From Clostridiales bacterium (GTDB lineage Bacteria > Bacillota > Clostridia > Oscillospirales > Oscillospiraceae): DNA of 64,000 nucleotides. The stretch is taken from contig SFFV01000001.1 of NCBI GenBank assembly GCA_004557735.1, positions 62,001 to 126,000 of the forward strand, in the 5' to 3' direction. Below, piece after piece: positions 33,978 through 42,373 of the stretch (positions are counted from its first letter, which is position 1; every line of letters begins with the position of its first letter). A program made the translations under genes and the position numbers. The notes beneath the pieces are model-generated. The model saw only the letters and a program-made list of their open reading frames with translations. It was not told the origin of the DNA and ran no database searches.

Positions 33978-36097
33978 CAGCACTCGCCGGAGATCCGAAG
34001 GTTTCTCCAAAGCGCCGTGCCGGCGCCGGTGAAGCCGAGACCGGGCATGCCGTATGTATACCGGCCGTCGTGCGCTTCGAGCACCGGCGTTCCGTCCACG
34101 GAGAGCGTGAGCGTATCGCCCTTCGCCTCCGCCCGGAGAGCGTATTCCCGCCCCGGCTGCCAGGCAAACGGCGCGGCGGCGAGCTTTATCACCGTTCCGT
34201 TCTCGTATCGGAGCACGGCGCACTCGCCCGGCGCGGAGAAGCCGAGCGCATAGTACCGGCGCGTGCCCTGTCCGCGCAGGAGCACAAGACCGCTCCCTCC
34301 GCTTTCAACGGTCACGGACGCGGCTGCTGCCGTATCGCGCAGATAATAATTCCCGGTATACGCCTGCGCGCCGCTCATATACGGCAGCGCTTCCGCCGTA
34401 AGGCGCATGGCGTCCGCCTCGCGCTTCCCGGCGCAGTCGTTGAACGAAAACGGCGTGAGCTGCGAAAACTCCTCGCGCTGGAGCGAGAAATCGACCGCAT
34501 AATTCATCGCGCCGGTGACGGTGATCTCGTCCACGTACATCCGGCCCATGACCCAGGGGGCGACGTCCGGCTTTACCGCGATCGTCCAGCCGACGTCGTG
34601 CACGGCGTCGCCGCCGAGTTCCGGCACGGTGAACACGATCTCCGTCCACTCCCCCTCCGGGAGCACCGCGACGGGCGTACACACTCTCTCGCCGGTCATG
34701 GCGCGGCGGACGAACGGCGTCACCGTCACCGCGGCGGGGGCGATCTGCTCGCTTCTCATCCACACGCTGACGCGCTGGCCGGGGCTGACCTTTGCGGCAA
34801 ACACCGGGTCGTAACGCTCCTCATGGAGGTCGGACCGCGTGAGCATCGCCTTGAACGAAAGATCCACCGGCCCGGCGCACTTGCCGTCGGTCATAAGCTC
34901 GGCGCAGTACATGCCGGAATGAGCCTTTCCCGAAACGATGCGCAGCGTGTGCTCCGCCTTATCCGACAGTTCAAGCCCGTGTGTCGAGCCGGGGAACGGA
35001 AAGTCCAGGCGCAGCTCGCCCGGCTTCGGGCATACGACGCCGTTCGGCAGCGCACCGCCGTACATCCGGCAGGAGAGCGCGCCGAGCTCTTTCGCCTTAT
35101 CGGAAAGATCGACGAGATTGAGATATCCGGACACGCTCGAGAGCGTGACAAGGTCGTTGATCGGACGGCGGTAGCGCTCCGGCACGCCGCCGAGACCGCC
35201 GAGCACGCCGAGGATCGTGCCGATGTTGCTCGCATTGCAGTCGGTATCGTAGCCGCACATGACGGAGATCTCGATGCTGCGGCCAAGATCGCCCTTGCCG
35301 TAGAGCATGGCGAGGATGCAGATCCCAGCGTTCGGCACGATGTGATATCCGCCGGGGTATTCTTCCTCACGGAACTCGCGCGCGATCATCGCGCGGCAGG
35401 CGCGGAAATCCGCCTCCGCCGGGTGCGCGCGATGGTAGGCGCGCACCGTCTCGACCACGCGGCGGTAATCGCATTTCTCCGGCAGAAAGAGCAGGCCGGT
35501 ATCCAGCACCTCGTCGAGCGAGGACGCCGTATACGCCGCGGCGACACAGGCGGCCATAAACCGTGCGCCGTCCACGCCGCTGCCGTCGTGCGATACGCTC
35601 GCCGCCGCCGCGGCAAGCGCCGAGGCACGCGCCGGGTCGCCGGGGCAGATGAGCCCCCAGGCGTCCACAAAAATCTGCCCGCCGATCTGCTCGGCGGCGG
35701 TCTTCCCGTTTTCCCCGATGCTGCCGGAGCGCGGCGCCTTCACGCCGCGCCGGAGATTCATATACGCGCGGTGCTCGGTGGAAGCGTCCTCGCCGCCCCA
35801 CCAGAACATACCCATGCCGCGGCGGGTGTAATTGAGCCACGTCTCCCCCACCGCCTCGCTCGTGAGCGTTTCGGGCATGGCGTTGTCTGCAAGCGCGCGC
35901 ACGAAGATAAGCGGTCCGTTCACATCGTCATCCGCGGTGTAGTACCGCTGTTCGCGCAGATAGCCGCGAATATCGCCATAATAGCTTTGCAGCCGTTCAT
36001 ATGTCCAGTACGGATTTTCCACCGGTGCGCCGAGCCGCATACCCGCGTCCATGCCGATGAGTCCGGCATAAAGCTTTTCGAGTGTTTTTCTGTCCAT
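33977..36097 (-). CDS. ADP-ribosylglycohydrolase family protein with a large C-terminal extension
   Basis: A 706-residue protein. The N-terminal ADP-ribosyl(dinitrogen reductase) glycohydrolase domain (about 5-335) carries the metal-ligand motifs TADDDVNGP (about 55-63) and GYDTDCNASNIGTILG. The remaining 370 residues are beta-rich: a carbohydrate-binding-like jelly-roll stretch (about 390-540) and a LamG/concanavalin-like end (about 545-706). No signal peptide is present. The family breaks N- or O-glycosidic bonds to ribose; in sugar loci many members act on unknown ribosides. Start: ATG chosen over an in-frame TTG three codons earlier that overlaps the dehydrogenase stop. Last gene of the sugar operon. 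Confidence 0.85.
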   Translation of the reverse strand: MDRKTLEKLYAGLIGMDAGMRLGAPVENPYWTYERLQSYYGDIRGYLREQRYYTADDDVNGPLIFVRALADNAMPETLTSEAVGETWLNYTRRGMGMFWWGGEDASTEHRAYMNLRRGVKAPRSGSIGENGKTAAEQIGGQIFVDAWGLICPGDPARASALAAAAASVSHDGSGVDGARFMAACVAAAYTASSLDEVLDTGLLFLPEKCDYRRVVETVRAYHRAHPAEADFRACRAMIAREFREEEYPGGYHIVPNAGICILAMLYGKGDLGRSIEISVMCGYDTDCNASNIGTILGVLGGLGGVPERYRRPINDLVTLSSVSGYLNLVDLSDKAKELGALSCRMYGGALPNGVVCPKPGELRLDFPFPGSTHGLELSDKAEHTLRIVSGKAHSGMYCAELMTDGKCAGPVDLSFKAMLTRSDLHEERYDPVFAAKVSPGQRVSVWMRSEQIAPAAVTVTPFVRRAMTGERVCTPVAVLPEGEWTEIVFTVPELGGDAVHDVGWTIAVKPDVAPWVMGRMYVDEITVTGAMNYAVDFSLQREEFSQLTPFSFNDCAGKREADAMRLTAEALPYMSGAQAYTGNYYLRDTAAAASVTVESGGSGLVLLRGQGTRRYYALGFSAPGECAVLRYENGTVIKLAAAPFAWQPGREYALRAEAKGDTLTLSVDGTPVLEAHDGRYTYGMPGLGFTGAGTALWRNLRISGEC

Positions 36098-36102
36098 GGC
36101 GG

Positions 36103-37266
36103 TCAATAGCAGCGGCGCAGGATCTCCATCACGTCATCCGCGGTGAGCGGCCGGTAGCTGTAGCAGCTGAGATCGGTGAGCTCCGCGACGCGCGCAAAGC
36201 AGCTCTCCGGCACGCCGAGTTCGCGCAGCGTCGCCGGGGCGCCGAGTTCTTCATGGAAAAATCTCTTCAGCGCGGCTATGCCCTCCTTCGCCTGCTCGCT
36301 CTCACTCTTCCCGGCGGGATCCACGCCCCAGACGTTCCGGGCAAACCGGGCGAGACGCGGCGCGCCGCTCTCGCAGATGTATTCGAGATACGCCGGGTGT
36401 ACGACCGCAAGCCCCGCGCCGTGCGCCACATCGAAGAGCGCAGAGAGCGGATGCTCAATGCAGTGGCTCGCCCAGTCGGTTTTTTTCCCGTTATTGAGCA
36501 TGCCGCAAAGCGCGAAGCTGCTCGTCCACATGAGACTCGCCCGGGCCTCGTAATCCGTCGGCTCCTTGACCGCGCGGCGCGCCGCAGCGATCTCCGTGCG
36601 CATGGCGGCCTCGGCAAGGTTATCGGTAAGAAAATCGTCGTCCGGCGGGGAGATGTAAAGCTCCATCAGGTGCGACATCGTGTCCACGATGCCGTTCACC
36701 ATCTGGTTTTTCGGCAGACTGTAGGTCAGCGTCGGATCAAGGATGGCGAAGCGCGGAAATTCCCACTCGCTGTCATAGCAGTTTTTCTCGCCGGTGGCGA
36801 AATTCGTGATGACGGCGGACTTGTCCAGCTCGCTGCCCGTGGCGGGAATGGTGAGGATGACGCCGAGGGGGATCCCCGTTTCCGCCGTCTCCCAGTTTAC
36901 ATAAAACCTCTCCCAGAAATCGCCCTCCGCCGGAGCTCCCACGGCGATGGCTTTGGAGCAGTCGATCGTGCTGCCGCCGCCGACGGCAAGGATGAGATCG
37001 ATCTTGTGCGTCCGGCAAAGCTCGATGCCCTCGTACACCTTTTCGGTGCGCGGATTCGGCATGATGCCGGAGAGCTCATAGACAGTTTTTCCCGCCGCGC
37101 GCAGCGCCTCGGTCACGCGGTCATACAGTCCTGTGCGCCGGATGCTGCCGCCGCCGTAGGTGAGAAGGACATTCGGGCCGAACTTGCCCAGCTCCTCCGG
37201 CAGGCAGCTCATGGCGTCCGCGCCGAAGTGGACGCGCACCGGATTATAATACATGAAATCGTTCAT
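36103..37266 (-). CDS. Iron-containing alcohol dehydrogenase (butanol dehydrogenase/YugJ-like)
   Basis: An NAD(P)-dependent Fe-ADH of 387 residues. It has the nucleotide site LLTYGGGSIRRTGLYD and AVGGGSTIDCSKAIA, and the metal ligands in GIVDTMSHLMELY, HCIEHPLSALFDVAHG and VVHPAYLEY. The ATG has GGAG 6 bases upstream. A frame open further upstream crosses an intergenic hairpin and is not coding. It sits downstream of sugar enzymes, so it may reduce an aldehyde released in the pathway. Confidence 0.93.
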   Translation of the reverse strand: MNDFMYYNPVRVHFGADAMSCLPEELGKFGPNVLLTYGGGSIRRTGLYDRVTEALRAAGKTVYELSGIMPNPRTEKVYEGIELCRTHKIDLILAVGGGSTIDCSKAIAVGAPAEGDFWERFYVNWETAETGIPLGVILTIPATGSELDKSAVITNFATGEKNCYDSEWEFPRFAILDPTLTYSLPKNQMVNGIVDTMSHLMELYISPPDDDFLTDNLAEAAMRTEIAAARRAVKEPTDYEARASLMWTSSFALCGMLNNGKKTDWASHCIEHPLSALFDVAHGAGLAVVHPAYLEYICESGAPRLARFARNVWGVDPAGKSESEQAKEGIAALKRFFHEELGAPATLRELGVPESCFARVAELTDLSCYSYRPLTADDVMEILRRCY

Positions 37267-37285
37267 GGGTTTCTCCTTTCCCAGA

Positions 37286-37316
37286 ATGCCCCGTTTCCGG
37301 GATCGGAACGGGGCAT
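37286..37316 (-). repeat. Intergenic hairpin between nucleoside hydrolase and alcohol dehydrogenase genes
   Basis: Inverted repeat ATGCCCCGTTTCC / GGAACGGGGCAT with a one-base bulge. No T-run follows on the coding (minus) strand, so mRNA processing or stabilisation is more likely than termination. Confidence 0.5.
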
Positions 37317-37324
37317 GGTTTTTG

Positions 37325-38272
37325 TTATTCTGCGCCGAGAAGCGCGTACATGCGCCGCTTGAAGAGCGCGGCGTCCACCGCGGTGCAGAGCACGGCGTTG
37401 CGCTCTTTCTCCGGCGCGGCCGTATCAAAGTGGAAGTACCCGCGTTTTTCCGCGTCATGCAGCTCTATGCGGCACTTTGCGGTGACAAGATTTGTCATGA
37501 TCTCCGGGTACAGCGCCGCCGTAACGGCAAGGCTGTCCACCACGCCGTAGGTTTCGCTGCCGCCGCGAATCTCGCTGTAAAATTCGCGCAGGCGCCGCGT
37601 GGCGAGCGCGCAGAACCTCCCTGCCGGAGACGGCGACGCGAGCAGACGCTCCACCTCGTCCGGCGTGATCTCGGTGCTGCCGCGGGTCGTATCCAGCGTG
37701 ATCCATATGGCCGGGGCGCCGGACTGCAGAACGATCTCCGCCGCCTCGGGATCGGAGCCGACGTTGTATTCTACGTGCTCGGTGAGATTGCCGCAGATTC
37801 CGGCGCTGCCGCCGAGGATCCAGAGCTTTTTGATCTTCTGCGCGAGATCGGGCGCCAGCGTGAGCGCCGCGGCGATGTTCGTCAGCGGGCCGATGGTGAT
37901 GAACTCGATCTCGCCGGGGGTTTCGCGCACAAGATCGATGATCGCCTGTACCGCGTGCTTTTTCTCCGCCGTCCGAGCCGGAGCGGGCAGGTTGAGCCCG
38001 CCGAGGCCGTCTTCGCCGTGGACGCGGTACGCCGCGAAGCTCTTTTTCGAAAGCAGCGGGTGCTCCACGCCGCGATAGACCGGCGGGAGATATGCCCCCG
38101 CCGCGTCCTCCGCCAAAAGTGCGTTTTTGGTGCACAAATCGAGCGGGAAGTTTCCGCATACGGTCGTAATCGCTTCAACACGGGCGATATCGGCGGCGCA
38201 GAGCGCTTCTACGATCGCCCAGGCGTCGTCCGAACCGGTATCCGTGTCGATGAGGAAGCGGCGGACGCTCAC
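37325..38272 (-). CDS. Inosine-uridine preferring nucleoside hydrolase family protein
   Basis: A 315-residue N-ribohydrolase. The calcium-binding motif DTDTGSDDAWA is at residues 9-19; ITIGPLTNIAAAL and LGGSAGICGNLTEHVEYNVGSDP-type active-site segments follow. It releases ribose from a purine, pyrimidine or nicotinamide riboside. It overlaps the rhamnose isomerase gene by 4 bases, so the two are translationally coupled, which is unusual for a nucleoside hydrolase. Confidence 0.92.
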   Translation of the reverse strand: MSVRRFLIDTDTGSDDAWAIVEALCAADIARVEAITTVCGNFPLDLCTKNALLAEDAAGAYLPPVYRGVEHPLLSKKSFAAYRVHGEDGLGGLNLPAPARTAEKKHAVQAIIDLVRETPGEIEFITIGPLTNIAAALTLAPDLAQKIKKLWILGGSAGICGNLTEHVEYNVGSDPEAAEIVLQSGAPAIWITLDTTRGSTEITPDEVERLLASPSPAGRFCALATRRLREFYSEIRGGSETYGVVDSLAVTAALYPEIMTNLVTAKCRIELHDAEKRGYFHFDTAAPEKERNAVLCTAVDAALFKRRMYALLGAE

Positions 38273-39483
38273 AGCTTTGCCGCCCAGTCCGCGCCGGGCA
38301 CATCGTGCCGGCGGCAGTACTCGTCAAAAACAATGCCTGCGGGGAGCATTTTAAACTCCTCAAGCAATGCGAGACGGCGCGTGAAGTTTCCTTCGCGCTC
38401 GGCCTCCATGAGCTTGTCGGTCGGCTCGAGCAGCGCGATCATCAGCGCCTTTTTCACGCTGCGCGCGCCGATGACGGACGCGCTCACGCGATCGATGCTC
38501 GCGTCGAAGAAATCCAGCCCGAGATGCACCTTGTCAAACGCGTTGCAGCGCTTGATCTCCTGCATGATGGCGACGGTTTCTTCCGAAACGGTAGCGACGT
38601 GGTCGCTGTCCCAGCGCACGGCGCGGGAGAGGTGCGTCATGATCTCCTGACCGAACACGAAATAGGACGAGAGCTTCGCCGCGACGCTCTCCGTCGGGTG
38701 GTAATGGCCGGTGTCCATGCATACCATGGCTTTGCCGGTTGTCAGGGCATAGTTGGTATAAAACTCATGCGAACCGGCGGTATAGCTCTCAAGGCCAAGG
38801 CCGAACACCTTTCCCTCAACGGAATCGCGGTTATACTTCCGGTCGATCGGCTCGGCAAAGATACGGTCGAGCGATTCGACAAGCCGCTCGCGCGGGCCGA
38901 GCGTATCAACGCGGGTGTCCTTCGAGCCGTCCGGAATCCAGTGATTCGTGATGCAGGTTTCACCAAGCTCCCGGCCGAAATACTCGCCGATCCTCCGGCA
39001 GGCAATGCCATGCTGCACCCAGAAATCGCGTACTTCCTTCTCGGGGCTTGCCAGCGTCCAGTTGTCACGCAGCATCGGGTGGGAGAAGTATGTGGGGTTA
39101 AAGTCGAGACCGATACCCTTTTTGCGGGCATAGTCCACCCACCCGGCAAAATGCTCGGGTCGGATTTCGTTGCGCGGCACCTTCACTCCGTTCGTGAGCG
39201 GATAGATCGCGTGCAGGGCGAGATGCTTTGCACCCGGGACGAGCGAGAGCATTTTATCGAGAGAGACGAAGAATTCCTCCACACTTCTCGGCTTGCCGGG
39301 CGCGTTGCCCGTAGCGGCGATGCCGCCGGTCAGCGCAGCGTCAAAATCCTCAAAGCCGGTGAGATCGTCCAGCTGCCAGCAGTTGATGGAAACGGGGATG
39401 TCGTCCATCTTCCGCAGGGCTTCCTCGGTGTCCACGCCCCAGGCGGCATAGACGTCGCGGGCGGCTTCGTACTGGTTTGCCAT
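38269..39483 (-). CDS. rhaA: L-rhamnose isomerase
   Basis: Aldose-ketose isomerase of 404 residues, clearly RhaA along its whole length: PVSINCWQLDDLTGFE, LTGGIAATGNAPGK, LHAIYP, LDFNPTYFSHPM, NHWIPDGSKD, CMDTGHYHPTE, RWDSDHV and GLDFFDAS. These include the metal-binding His/Asp/Glu set. E. coli RhaA has about 419 residues, so it is slightly short. The ATG has AAAGGAG 7 bases upstream. RhaA enzymes also accept L-lyxose, L-mannose, D-allose and D-ribose. No rhamnulokinase or rhamnulose-1-P aldolase is nearby, so the physiological substrate is open. Confidence 0.95.
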   Translation of the reverse strand: MANQYEAARDVYAAWGVDTEEALRKMDDIPVSINCWQLDDLTGFEDFDAALTGGIAATGNAPGKPRSVEEFFVSLDKMLSLVPGAKHLALHAIYPLTNGVKVPRNEIRPEHFAGWVDYARKKGIGLDFNPTYFSHPMLRDNWTLASPEKEVRDFWVQHGIACRRIGEYFGRELGETCITNHWIPDGSKDTRVDTLGPRERLVESLDRIFAEPIDRKYNRDSVEGKVFGLGLESYTAGSHEFYTNYALTTGKAMVCMDTGHYHPTESVAAKLSSYFVFGQEIMTHLSRAVRWDSDHVATVSEETVAIMQEIKRCNAFDKVHLGLDFFDASIDRVSASVIGARSVKKALMIALLEPTDKLMEAEREGNFTRRLALLEEFKMLPAGIVFDEYCRRHDVPGADWAAKL

Positions 39484-39511
39484 GCAATAACTCCTTTCCT
39501 GAAAGGGAAAT

Positions 39512-40567
39512 TCAATTGTTATTATAGTAGACCACGTTCTCCGGACGGATGCGCACGAAAAGATCGTCGCCCTCGGAGAGCGTTCCGGCATGGGTCCCAA
39601 GCGCGGAAATGTCGAGCGGCTGGGCGCCCAGCGTGCCGATGAGCTTCCACGAAAGGCCGGTGAATATCTTCTTCTCGAGATGGAACGGGTTTGCGCCCTC
39701 CGTCTCCGGGGAGCAGAATTCGAAATACTCGCCGCGCACCGCCGCCTTGACGGTGTCGCCCTCCCGGCCGCCGACATGGTTGACCGGGATGCGGACGTTT
39801 TCGCTGCATACATACCACACGCCGTCCTCGCACGCAAGCGTACCGGAGAGGAGGTTCGCTTTGCCGAGGAAGTCGGACGCAAACACGGACGCCGGCTGGC
39901 TGTAGATCGTAAAGGGGTCGCCCTGCTGCTCGATCTGACCATCGTGAAGGAGGATGATCTGGTCGGACATGGTGAGCGCTTCCTCCTGATCGTGCGTGAC
40001 GAACACGGTCGTCGTGCCGATTTTCCGCTGGAGATTGCGGATCTCATACTGCATCTCGGCACGCACCTTGCGGTCAAGCGCAGACAGAGGCTCGTCCAGC
40101 AGGAGAATGTTGGGTTTGGTGACGAGCGCGCGGGCAAGCGCCACGCGCTGCTGCTCGCCGCCGGAGAGCTGCGTCACGCGGCGGGAATTGTATCCGCCGA
40201 GCTTTACAAGCTCCAGCGCTTCGTTGACGCGCTCATCGATCTCCGGCTGAGGGACCTTGTGCATTTTGAGGCCGTAGCCGACGTTTTTCGCCACATTCAT
40301 GGAGGGGAACAGCGCGTAGTTCTGGAACACAAGACCGATGTTGCGCTTTTCGGGGCGCACCTTCGTCACATCCGCGCCGTCAACGAGGACCTCGCCCTCG
40401 TCTGCTGTCTCCAGACCGCAGATGATACGAAGGATCGTCGTCTTGCCGCAGCCGGATGGCCCGAGCAGCGAGAGAAAGTCGCCGCTTTTTACATCGAAGC
40501 CGACGCCCTTGAGGACCTCATGGTCGCCGAAGCTCTTTTTTAATCCTTTTACCGAAAGATCCGCCAT
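39512..40567 (-). CDS. Pot/Fbp-type ABC importer ATP-binding protein
   Basis: A 351-residue ATPase with Walker A GPSGCGKTT (about 36-44), signature LSGGEQQRVALARAL, Walker B LLLDEPLSALD, the H-loop FVTHDQEEAL and a C-terminal TOBE domain (about 245-350). It is PotA-like, with a Q-loop VFQNYALFP. It follows the second permease gene by 3 bases and is preceded by GGAG. It drives the importer formed by the next three genes upstream. Confidence 0.93.
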   Translation of the reverse strand: MADLSVKGLKKSFGDHEVLKGVGFDVKSGDFLSLLGPSGCGKTTILRIICGLETADEGEVLVDGADVTKVRPEKRNIGLVFQNYALFPSMNVAKNVGYGLKMHKVPQPEIDERVNEALELVKLGGYNSRRVTQLSGGEQQRVALARALVTKPNILLLDEPLSALDRKVRAEMQYEIRNLQRKIGTTTVFVTHDQEEALTMSDQIILLHDGQIEQQGDPFTIYSQPASVFASDFLGKANLLSGTLACEDGVWYVCSENVRIPVNHVGGREGDTVKAAVRGEYFEFCSPETEGANPFHLEKKIFTGLSWKLIGTLGAQPLDISALGTHAGTLSEGDDLFVRIRPENVVYYNNN

Positions 40568-40570
40568 CGG

Positions 40571-41401
40571 TTATTCTCCTTTCTTCTTCGCGCCGCCGGA
40601 CATGCCGAACAGGCTGCCCGCGGAAAAGCCCAGCCGCGAGAACACGATCACAATGATGACCGCGATCAGGACGATGATCGCCGAAAGGGCGTTCAGGTCG
40701 GCCTGATAGCCGCTCTTGATGCGGGTGAATACCAGCACCGGAAGCGTATTGCCGCCCTTGAGGCCGGTCGGGATCAGGTAATACTGCAAAGTGAAGTTGT
40801 TGAAGCACATGATGAGCGCCATGAGACCGCCGGCAAGCATGCCGGGCATGATGCCGGGCAGCGTCACATCCAGAAACACGCGCGCCGGGCTTGCGCCGAG
40901 GAGCCGCGCCGCCGCCTCCGGCGTTCGGTCCATATCCAGAAACCGCGCGTTGACGAGCAGCACAACATACGGCAGCACAACGATCAGGTTGCCGAGATAC
41001 ATTGCGAAATACGACCGCCCGGACCCGATGAACGAGAAGAGCAGCAGCAGCGAGATGCTCATTACAAGCCACGGGATGATGATCGGCAGCTTCATGAAGA
41101 AGTTGAACTTCTCCGCCGTTTTCGGGGAGAGGTACTGCAAACCGTAGGCGGTCATCGTGCCAATAAGCAGCGCGGAAACGGCAACGAGCAGCGAAAACTT
41201 GATGCTCTGCCAGCAGGCGGGGAGCAGATTGCTCGTGGTGAACAGCGTTTCATACCATTTTACTGTGAACACATACGGGAACATGCCGTAGTCCGTGGCG
41301 TTAAATGACATGCCGATAATGGCGACAATGGGGATATACATGAAGGCGAGGACGATCCACAGGCAGACCATCATCAGCCGGTTAAAGCCCTTGGACGTCA
41401 T
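40571..41401 (-). CDS. Pot-type ABC importer permease (PotC-like)
   Basis: A 276-residue permease with six transmembrane segments. The EAA loop is TPEAAARLLGASPARVFLDVTLP-like (about 158-180). It overlaps the first permease gene by 4 bases. Confidence 0.92.
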   Translation of the reverse strand: MTSKGFNRLMMVCLWIVLAFMYIPIVAIIGMSFNATDYGMFPYVFTVKWYETLFTTSNLLPACWQSIKFSLLVAVSALLIGTMTAYGLQYLSPKTAEKFNFFMKLPIIIPWLVMSISLLLLFSFIGSGRSYFAMYLGNLIVVLPYVVLLVNARFLDMDRTPEAAARLLGASPARVFLDVTLPGIMPGMLAGGLMALIMCFNNFTLQYYLIPTGLKGGNTLPVLVFTRIKSGYQADLNALSAIIVLIAVIIVIVFSRLGFSAGSLFGMSGGAKKKGE

Positions 41402-42276
41402 TCCACTTCACCTCCGATATGGATCTGCGCCCGCTTCGCGGCATAACTCACGATCGCCATGATGACGCACAGGACGATCAGAAGAATGCACGCCATAACG
41501 GCGCCGTAGCCCATGTTCAGGTTGTCCTTATACTGTATGTTGATCATGGAGCCGACCATCATACCGCCGTTGCCGCCGACGAGGTTCGGCTCCGCAAAGG
41601 TACCGGCCACCGGCACAAACACAAGCAGGATGCCGGAAAGCAGTCCCGGCACGCTCATGGGAAATACAATGTTCGTAAAGGTTTTCGCCTTGCTCGCGCC
41701 GAGAATCAGCGAGGCGTGGATGAGATTGTCGTTGATGCCTTCCATGGAGGAGTAAAGGCACAGTATCATGTACGGCAAAAATTCATACGTCAAAATCAGG
41801 ATGGTCGCCTTGTTCGTATACATAATGGATTCCGCATTATGTATGCCGATGGCGTCAAGCAGTGTGAGCAGAAGTCCGCCGGTCTCGATGAGGTTCATCA
41901 TTGAATAGATCAGCAGCAGCTGCGATGTGAAAAACGGCAGAATGACCACCATCATGAGGAGATTCCGGTTTTTCGGCTTTACGACCTTGGCGATGGCCCA
42001 CGCCGCCGGGTACGCGGCGATGATGCAGATCACCGTCACGATCGCGGCGATGCCGAGCGATTTCCAGAGCAGCTTCCAGAACGCGGCGTTCTGGAAAATG
42101 CGCGTAATATTGCCGATCGTCCAGCCCGGCCAGGGCTGTCCGGCAAACAGGTTGCGGTTCATGAAGCTGAAGATCAGCAGCAGAACCAGCGGCGCTATTG
42201 TCAGACACAGCAGCATTCCCGCACTCGGCAGCGTCCAGAGCGCGTTCGGCTGGAGCGTATTCGTTCTTTTTTTCAT
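41398..42276 (-). CDS. Pot-type ABC importer permease (PotB-like)
   Basis: A 292-residue permease with six transmembrane segments and the EAA loop INDNLIHASLILGASKAKTF. The ATG follows GGGGAGGA. It pairs with the PotC-like subunit. Polyamine-type permeases also carry Fe, opines, phosphonates and phosphorylated sugars, so family does not fix the substrate. Confidence 0.92.
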   Translation of the reverse strand: MKKRTNTLQPNALWTLPSAGMLLCLTIAPLVLLLIFSFMNRNLFAGQPWPGWTIGNITRIFQNAAFWKLLWKSLGIAAIVTVICIIAAYPAAWAIAKVVKPKNRNLLMMVVILPFFTSQLLLIYSMMNLIETGGLLLTLLDAIGIHNAESIMYTNKATILILTYEFLPYMILCLYSSMEGINDNLIHASLILGASKAKTFTNIVFPMSVPGLLSGILLVFVPVAGTFAEPNLVGGNGGMMVGSMINIQYKDNLNMGYGAVMACILLIVLCVIMAIVSYAAKRAQIHIGGEVE

Positions 42277-42308
42277 ATTCGCTTCCTCCCCGATGCGGGT
42301 TATAAGGG

Positions 42309-42343
42309 GGATGCCGCCGAATCAGGGTCTTTCGGCGGCATCC
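42309..42343 (-). terminator. Intra-operon hairpin after the binding-protein gene
   Basis: Perfect 12-bp stem GGATGCCGCCGA / TCGGCGGCATCC (42309-42320, 42332-42343) without a long T-run. It is a probable leaky terminator or processing site, again between a binding protein and its permeases. Confidence 0.55.
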
Positions 42344-42373
42344 TGCAGAGTGTCGGTGAACTACCTTTCGGTG

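Noticed and set aside
37286-37316. Terminator between the nucleoside hydrolase and Fe-ADH genes
   Set aside because: No T-run on the coding strand and the downstream gene has no clear promoter, so the hairpin is kept only as a repeat/processing element.
38269-40137. A 622-residue protein extending rhaA upstream
   Set aside because: The first 218 codons are antiparallel-frame noise within the ATPase gene. A strong ribosome site precedes the RhaA ATG at 39483.
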